NCBI RefSeq assembly: GCF_027744825.2
Contig: NC_071340.1
Span: 13,280,001-13,344,000, forward strand
DNA: 64,000 bases
Direction: 5' to 3'
From: Synchiropus splendidus
Taxonomy: Eukaryota > Chordata > Actinopteri > Syngnathiformes > Callionymidae
Shown here: positions 44,101 through 53,101 of the stretch, in pieces
Layout: the number at the start of each line of letters is the position of its first letter
How positions within the stretch are numbered: position 1 is the first letter of the stretch
Notes under the pieces: model-generated
What the model was told of the DNA's origin: nothing
Database searches by the model: none
What the model saw: the letters and a program-made list of their open reading frames with translations, nothing else
Translations under genes and position numbers: made by a program

Positions 44101-47100
44101 GAATTAAGTTGGCCATGATCTCAAACACCACTACGTAATAATCTTCTAGATTATAAACCTTTGCCTCTCACAGTAAAAGGAGGGTGTCTTGACATTTCAG
44201 CACCAGTGGACAGGCATCATGTTAGAAAGTGTAGAGTGATGACGTGCGATTGCCTTTCATCTGCTAGTCAACCACAGCTATCCTTGCTGTCATTTCCTTC
44301 ATCCTTCACAGCAGCAACTTCCACCCTATCTTCCATGCAACTCCCCATCCAGCCATCTCCGTCCCTTGTTCCCTCTCCCCTGTGGAACTGCGTCCGTTCA
44401 GGGCTGCAGGTGGCAGCTGACCCGGTCACTGATCCAGAGGAAACTGGGGAAGAGTTCAATCTATAGAACAAACAGGGACAGATTGATCCATTTTTGTCCT
44501 GTTCCGTGTCCCTGAAAAATACAGCCCACCAACTATATTCAAGTCTGGAGCTCAACTGAAGAAAGGGGCCATCCTCCGGTTGTGTCCAGTCATTATCTTA
44601 TCAGTGACATGGCTGCGGCTCCAAACAATGACAGAATCTTCAGACCAGGATCCATTCTGTTTCTCATTTCACAGTTAAGAAATGAAGCTCAGGTGACATC
44701 ACAGCACATCTCTGCCACATTACATCAAAGCATTTCCCGGCAAATATCTTGTGAATATGTGCCCTGTGCCTCTGTTTCCACTGAACATTTTGAGTTGGTA
44801 AGTACCAATAGTTCTACCTATGTGCTCTATTTCCATTCATCACTGACTCACATTTGTCAGGCTAAACTAGTAATAGTTCTCCACAAACTTCTGGCATAAG
44901 ACGACAGGGAAGTAGAAAACATACCCCTAAAACTGGGGTGAATGAGAAACCACAAAAGAAAAGGTTGCATTTGTTTCTTGTCGTTTTCTCTGTGGTTAAA
45001 TCAAGTGTCTCTTGTTTTTGCAGAGAGTGACTTTCAGTCAGTTTTAAAGATTTTCAGATCCACCATGGGAATTTCTGACAGGCCACATAAAGCCATTTGG
45101 CAGGCTGGATTCAGTCACCGGGCCGGGGGTTTGACACACTTTCATCTGCAGAAGTTGGGGGATTGGCTATATCTTTGCAAAGGAATATATTGAAATATTC
45201 CTAAAAAAATCTCATACTCAATCGTGTCCCCTTGGTACTCCAATGTTTGTCTACCACGACAGTCATCACAGAAGAAGAAAAAGGAAAGTCACGTTGATAT
45301 TTAGCAATGAAGGCACAAGACAAAACTCTAGCTGTTCAATTGGCTAGTTCATCATGCATCATGCTGTGCCACATTTCAGGAAATGGGCTCAGATGCCAGA
45401 GTTGCTGGTTCCAGTTCAGCATGCAACTGAGCAGCGCTCTTAAACCCCCGAAACAACATAACCCAGCAAAAACTGTTTCAGACAGAAATAAATTACTCTT
45501 TGTGGAATAAAATTAATCTCTGTCAAATACCACACCAAAAACTTTTTTCATGTTCAATAGGGCTTAGAATGACATGGATAGTTGACATTGAAGTCCATCA
45601 CGAGTACAGACTGTGTCCCTTCCCACTGCAAAATAACCAATATATCAATCACTTAAGTCTAAGTTGCATAAACAGAGCAAACATACATGAAGAGTGCAGT
45701 TGTGCCAACAAAGCAAGCATCGAAGACATACATTGAAAGTCAGAAGCCTTGTTTGCGTCAGGTTTAGCGACGACTGTTAAACAGTTCTCCTTTACATTTT
45801 ATCATTTCCTCAAAGTCACATGCTGTGTCTGTGTTGACGGCGCTTTGACCTCAGTCACAAGTCACGGCGCTTTCAAAACAGAATGCAGGACGCGGTTATC
45901 ATAGCTACATCGCCATGGCAACTTGTGTGCCAACGAGTACTGGGGTGGGCCTTTCATGGCACCGCTACACCCATCTGACTCACACATAAACACACACGGC
46001 TGTCATCATTACAAAATCTGATTGCAAAACATCATTAGTAGCATGCCAGTGTGCGCCGCTGCCAAAAGTGCCATTGTGTTGTCGGTCCGGAGATTACACA
46101 GAGTTGTGGGGAAACACATGACAGCATTCACTCCTCTTTTCCCCCACCACCACTCCGCCTTTCTCTTCTAAACCCCGCTTTACTCTCCTCCTGTCGTAGT
46201 CGCTCTTTTTAGCTCCTTTCTCTGCCTTAGCTGCTCCGCTCTGATCTAGCGCTCCAAAATCTGTGGGCCAGCTGGCATTAGAATGCAAACCTTTCCCAAC
46301 TATGGCACAGTTTCAGGCCCAAAAGAGCAAGGCAGCCAAAGATAGAGGGATAAGAAACAATGACGCACTCGGAGGATGGTATGTGAGAGTGTGTCGGTGG
46401 AGGGTATCAAACATTAGGTGGGAATCCTTGAGGAAAATCAATCCTTTATTCATTCACTCATTTCAGCTCACATCAGTTGCTGAGTCAGGAGGTTGCTCTC
46501 TTTCTTAAGCAACTTAAAAGGATCAAGTCTGTTGATGCGAACCACGAGGACAGGTGAGGGAGGAACACTCACAATTTATAGCATGGATATCTTCGCCTTT
46601 CACATCACTGATACTGAAACAAGTAGATCTATCAGCTTCCTTGTCGCCAAATCCCCCAAAAATATGCTTCATACAAACAATAAACACATATCCTCCTTGT
46701 AAACTTAGAAAAAGTTAGTGAGGAGACAATAGCATATCATGCTGAACATTTGAGCACAAATCTGCTGTATTCTTGAGGACAGGATGAGGAGGAAGATGTG
46801 CTCTATAAAGGGACTCCAATGACTGTAAGGCAGGTCTATATGATGGAATTATAAGGGGCACATCCTCCGGTTGTGTTAAACTTGGGATTCACAATCGGAT
46901 GCATACAGTGGTGCTGCAGGTCACAGCCTCAAGAGTTCAACCAGAGTACACTTCAAAACATCTCTTCATTCCAGCAGGAACACGTGTTTGGTGGATTAAA
47001 TAATGCTTGTCATAAAGAAGTTTGCATAATAGAGTTCTGAATGTGACTCAGTATGGTTACCTGTGTCATCACAGAAACAAACAAACAGCGAGAAAAAAAG

Positions 47101-50100
47101 TCTCCGCACAACATGTCCCTGAAGTGTTTGTTCTTCCACAGAATGTAAAGTTACGGATCATCTTTTGCTCATTTTTCACAAATTATCATCCATTATGTTG
47201 TTCATTATGTCAGTACTTTGATTTGCATTAACAAAAATATACTTAGCTTTTAGGGGCTAAACAAACGCACTCAGGAAAGGATTTACTGAGTGTTGTAGTA
47301 CTGTATGTTTCAACCCTGTTGTCAACTGTTTGCAAAACAGTTTATCAGTGACATTTGGCTAAATATTTGTGCAGTTTTCCTTTTGCATTTCAGCTTGGAT
47401 CAAAAGTAAAAGACATCTATACAAATAATGAGTCAATCTCCGAAAGAGTCATGAGTAGAGACACACAATGAAGGAAGTTCATTTTCCCACATTCAACGTT
47501 TCATCCAGAGACGGTTAGTGACCGACACCAGGAACCTGCAGATTAATCACTAACAACCTAATTTTAACAGTCACTCAACAGCAGTATATAGTATATTATA
47601 GTATAGTAAGTCAGTATATATATTTGGTATATAATGTGTCATTTTAAATTGTGAATTTGCCAGCATGCTTTTGGATGTCTCCCCTTCATTTTGGCCAGAT
47701 TTTAACAGATTTAAGATGGAAACCTTACCTTGGGCTCCATGGAGATGAAACTATGGCGACCTCGGCTGGATAAAGTCGATCGCTTGATAGTCCGGCTATG
47801 GAAGAAATGGTAATGGTCTTTTAGATCCCCAATCTGTGAATCATATCAAAGAAAAAGTGTTTAATACATTTCTCATGTGAAAATGAAAGACTATTATTGA
47901 AAAAAAAAAATCCAATGCAAACAGAATATTTTTTATATCAGAAACGTAGAACAGCATTTCATCTCATATTTTAAAAACGCATCTATATTCAGTGTCGTGG
48001 TTGCCTCCGTTGCTGTAAGCAGTTCTTACATCCAGAGCATCTTGATATTAATATCGGGACCATTAACTTCCTATTGTTACATTTCCTGCCAAATAATCCA
48101 AACTAAAAGCACAGGCGACTGAACATAATACGTTGGTGAAATGGATGTAGAAACAGCAGCCAAGGGTTTGGGGTTAAACAAGAGAAGGAAACCACAACCA
48201 CACAGACAGAAGATCAGCCTCTGGAAGGTGATTAGTTTTAATAATTGATAAAGACCACACAATCCCTCAGATGATCATGGCTGCCATGGCGGCGCAACTC
48301 TGAGCTCATTATATCAGCTTCTCGCACACTCAAGTTTTCCTTTTCCCTAGTAAATGTTTGACAGAGAGCATATTAGAAAGACGACTTGCGTTTACTCAAC
48401 TAAGCTGAGAAATGTATTCAGCAAGTTTATTTGATTCAACTTACACAGGAAGGAGACGCAACACAAACAAAACAAACTCTTAAATAACCAACAATATCCA
48501 TCCCTACTAAATGTAAACAACATAATGTCATGTATATTTCCCATGACTGTCCATCTATAGATCTATATCTGAAGCAGAACAAAGGCAGAAATACTTCTAG
48601 CAGGGTGTCTTATTTGCTTGTGTTAAGATCAAAGACTTCTGGGAGCTTTCAGTCTGTCAGGAGATGGAGGCAGAGAACCATCAAAGCTGTGTACAGCAAT
48701 GATGGCACTCAAGTGAGCAGGATGTAGAGCAGAGAAACCTGAAGAACTCTTAAATCGGGCTACAACGCCTTCTGTTATGATGATGTCAGCATACATTTTC
48801 CTTGCCGAGTTGCTAGACTACAGTAGCAAAATCCCCTGCGCTTGGTAGGACGTGCCCTGAACCAAGAGAGTGCCCCAGCTGTCACGGGGATCACAGGTCT
48901 ATTCAATATTACATGGGTGTCTGGGGGACACGCACTAATAGCAATATAAAGAAACAGCTCATCTGGAAACCAGACCAACTTTTACTTTTGATTCCTCATG
49001 AATGATTCAGTCACCGATTCATCTCCTTCTAATTTGTCACAGCTGACAGTCAAGTTTCACCTCGACAGCAGGTCCACATCACCAGCTTGTATTTGGAAGA
49101 ACAGAGCTCTTAAGTGGGTAGATGCTTATCCCACCTGCACATGGTGTTCAATAAAAGCCTTTTCGCTCTCATAACTTTGCGTTCCTGCTATATGAGATGG
49201 GGACTCGATGCATTACTCAATATGTCACCGGATGGTTAAAAAGACCATTCGTAGGTGCCATTTAAAAAAAGGCTTGCGTTAAAAGCAGGCCAGGCTCCAC
49301 CAAGCATCGGAAAATCAAAAGTCGATTTCATTCACTCAACTGCCTCGTGAGGGCAGAGAAACCAGACTGAATCTTGCACGAACCTACTCCAGTTGCTGCT
49401 CAATGACTCATGATGAACCCTCCGACAATCCTTGCACTTACGCTCCAGTTGCAGCTCAACGCCAACAACATAAACAGATCTGGGCTGAGCCATTATTTGT
49501 GAAGACAGTTGAGGATAGATCAGCCAGCACATGCGTACACCGAAAAGCACAGAATTGCATAACATTTGTGATCACTTTTGTGTCAATGACCGGGGAAAAG
49601 GTTGGGTTTGTTTGTTTTTGTTTTTGTCAGCGTCGATTTGGTCTGGAAACAAAGTATAACCCACTGAAGGGTCCCACACAACAGCCAGGTCCATATTAAG
49701 TTTACAATTTACAGTCTGGGTTTAGAGCATCTTCAATTGAATTTGGGGCGCCAGAAAATATCAATATCACTCATCATATTTGATGCATCAATGCTGTAAC
49801 AATATTTTCAATACGCACAATCCAACATTTTATGTAAGAGCTCTTGGATTTGTTTCTGTTTTTGAGTTGTATTACTTAAAGCTTCCAACCACTTTCCCCG
49901 TTTAGCTCTTTGTCATGAAAAAGAACCTGCCGAGCGCCGGCTAGCAACTACAAAGGTCGAATCTGAAGAGATAAGACCGGCATCCACGGCAAGGACAGCA
50001 AAGTCAAGAGACACACCATTTGGTGCGTGCCACATTAACTCAAATACTCACCCAGCAGAATTAAAATTTGGTGACAGCACTGCACCAATGTAGCATCACA

Positions 50101-53069
50101 GCTCATAGCTAAGTGGATTCTACTCAGACAACTGTCAATTCCGGACTATAGAGATGCACCCACAAAATTTAAGAAGACAAATAGGTCTAAATGTAAGAAG
50201 ATAAATAGATCTTGTTCATATGTAAGTCGCACTGGTCGATAAGTCGCGGGTGCAGCGGTGCTGTCTGCAGTGGTGCTTAAAAATGCATGAGGGTCACTTC
50301 TAAACAGGGGTCCAGTGTCCAGCATTGAGATTGACTCATGAAACAAACTTGGCAATGTTCTGAGCTTGAATCTCGAACTCCTCACATCTTTTATTTACCT
50401 AAAAGCTCTGAAAATATGTTGTTTTTGCCTCCGTGTCCAAAGGTCCGACACCACAGCCGATATCAGCTGCTGCTTCTTCTCGTCTCCGGTCCTCCAGGAG
50501 ATCGGATCCGTTGGCAGAGCTCTGGACACGCGGGCGGAAACGGCCCATTTTGAGCGCTTTGAGGTAAATAAATGCATTTCTTCGGTTTGATGTGACAAGG
50601 CTCAATACTTTGGCAGCATGACACGTCGTCATACAGGCTGCTTGATTCAGACCGCGAGAAAAAACTAGCAGCTTACAAATATATTGCTGTACTTTGCAGC
50701 ACCACGCTGCTCCTACATCAGGATGCCTACCGTAGCGCCAGACCCCTGCCAATACTCTAGCCTTATTTAGCCTTTTTTTTTTTTTATTTAATCAAGTTAT
50801 TGCTCGCTCTTGTTCTCGCCACAGAGCTTCCTCTCCAAACTCCTGTGTGAGTTGATACCTCTGTCTCCGGCCTTGTCAGCTGACTCAACTTGGGCCACTG
50901 TCTTAGTCTGGGAAGGGGGCTCCATGGTTAAGAGGATTACCCAGAATTCCCCAACGCAGTGCTCACCCGTCCTGTGCCAACTCTTTTCATCCATCCATCC
51001 GTCTATCATCGCTTCTTCTGCTTCCTCCCCAAAACCACTGTGAGCTTATTTCGTCAACAACGCGCACTCCTTCCCCCCTCACAGGCGTTTCATCTCATGG
51101 CTCTTTAAAAATGTCTCACAAGTGTACACACTGGAGACCTTCAGGAAAAACACAATCCATCAATGGTTTAAAGCTATTTGATTCATAGAAACGCATTTGC
51201 GAGTTCTCCAACTAAAACTATAATCAATCATATCCCTCCTGTCATTTGTCAGTAGCCAGCGCAGGATGTCAAAGTTCAGATTAGGAAACCTTGGGACGCC
51301 GTTATCTCCTGCATGGGAGCGGCTTTCAGCTGACCCCAAAACCAGGAAGTGAAGTAAAACTCTTGTCTATGAGGTGTCAAAGTCCGATGAACGCTCCATA
51401 TTGAGATGGAAATTAGGGCGAATGGTGGGGGTTGGGGGCGACACTCCACTCCACAGGGGAATTCCTATGGGGGGCTGGTATGGAAAAGTGAAGGGTAGGG
51501 GGGATCCACACATTAGTTCCCGTCAAAAAGAGTGGATAAACGAGGCCATTAAGGCCACTCTCTGGGGAGTATAGTGGGTGGGCGGGCTGGATAAGGTGGG
51601 GGGTTCAATAGCTGTTGACTAGGCTACCCCACAACAACCTGTCAGAATGCCCCCCTCTGTTCTCTGCCCTCTTCTCCTCGACCGCTGACAAGTGCAGGCT
51701 TGAACTGTCCTCGTATTTCCGTCAGAATACTCTGGAGTGGGCGGGTGGATGCGTTTTGCCTTAACACATTTCAAAATGCCAAAAGGTTCCCCTACGTTAG
51801 GACTGGGGTCGGCCGCTTTTGGCAAGAGAGCTGGTCTCAGATTCCTTTAAAATGCAGCACATGAGCAGATGAATAGCAAATGGACCTGTAAAAGACCTTC
51901 AAAGTTGAGGAGCAGCAGAAACCCCACAGCGGAAGGAAGCCCTGGTCCACACGGACTACCATGAGATGCCACGAGAAGATTCACCATTAGTGCCGGAGAA
52001 ATGTCTGGATGAAATTTAATATGACACCAAAGTTTGTGTCCTCCCAAAACACTGCAGACGGAGACCACCGTTGTGTGAATCCAATCTCACAAAGTCTGAA
52101 GAGAAAATGAGATTTTGGCCTCTGAAGGTTTGCAAGTGAAAGCTTTGAAGGGAAACAGATGAAAGACGGGTGGTGGCCTCTGCAACACTAAACATGGCCG
52201 TGACACTTAAAAAGCCATGAGACTGCTCACATTTTACAAAGAATGGAGACCTTATCAGACTATATCAACATCTCACTCAGCCAATTATTGAGCGCACATA
52301 TCGTAAAAGTTCCTCTGAGTCGCTCATCAACGGTCGGGTTTCACTCCTTATGAACTGTGAACTTCAGCAACACCAATCTGGTCCAATCCAGTCTGGGACT
52401 CGTAGAAAGTTTAAGGGCCAACACATGGATTTAGAAGCAAGGTCTTGTCATCTCACAGCTGAGCAACTGGTCCTCAATTCAAGAGATACATAGAAATTTG
52501 TCCCCATTGGGATGCGTTGATGCTGTAGGCTTCTCAGCCAACAACAGTGATGGAGTGACAAGATTGAACAATCGACTATGAAAATAGTCGCTGATGGGTT
52601 CATTGGTCAAGGAGTGGTGACGTGACCGTCCTCAGCACAACCTGCAGACAGAGCAGGAACGGCTTTGATCATCGCGACTCAAAATGTTATAAGTATGGCA
52701 CCAAGTTTATACCACTTTTGAGCCATTAAAATCCCAATTTTTAGTTTCAAACCTACATTTGACACATATTTAACATTTGACTTAAGTGTTTACATCAGTT
52801 TAAATCTTTTTTTTATTTACATTACGACACATATGCACAAAACCAGCATGTCTGTCCTCGTGTGCCAACTATTCAACCAGTTATAAAAACTATCAAAATA
52901 ATTGTAATTTCAGCTCCAGGAACTATGTAGATCAAGGTTTAAGAAATGATCAAAAAGGCCATTATGAAGAATTTTCAGTTGGTATGATGTCAGCATTATA
53001 TTTTTATTATTTTCAATTTAAACAGTTTGATTTTCTTTGTTTGGTAAGAAAGTGTAGGCAACAAATGGA

Positions 53070-53101
<32 letters not shown>

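Larger units (their letters stand above)
38592..47728 (-). other. pcsk5: pcsk5 intron 2
   Basis: About 9.1 kb, the largest intron. The repeat-bearing part is 40.9-45.2 kb (two dispersed-repeat pairs, a hAT end). A 21-bp motif CATCCTCCGGTTGTGT recurs near 44.57 and 46.87 kb. The rest shows no gene or clear element. Confidence 0.85.
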
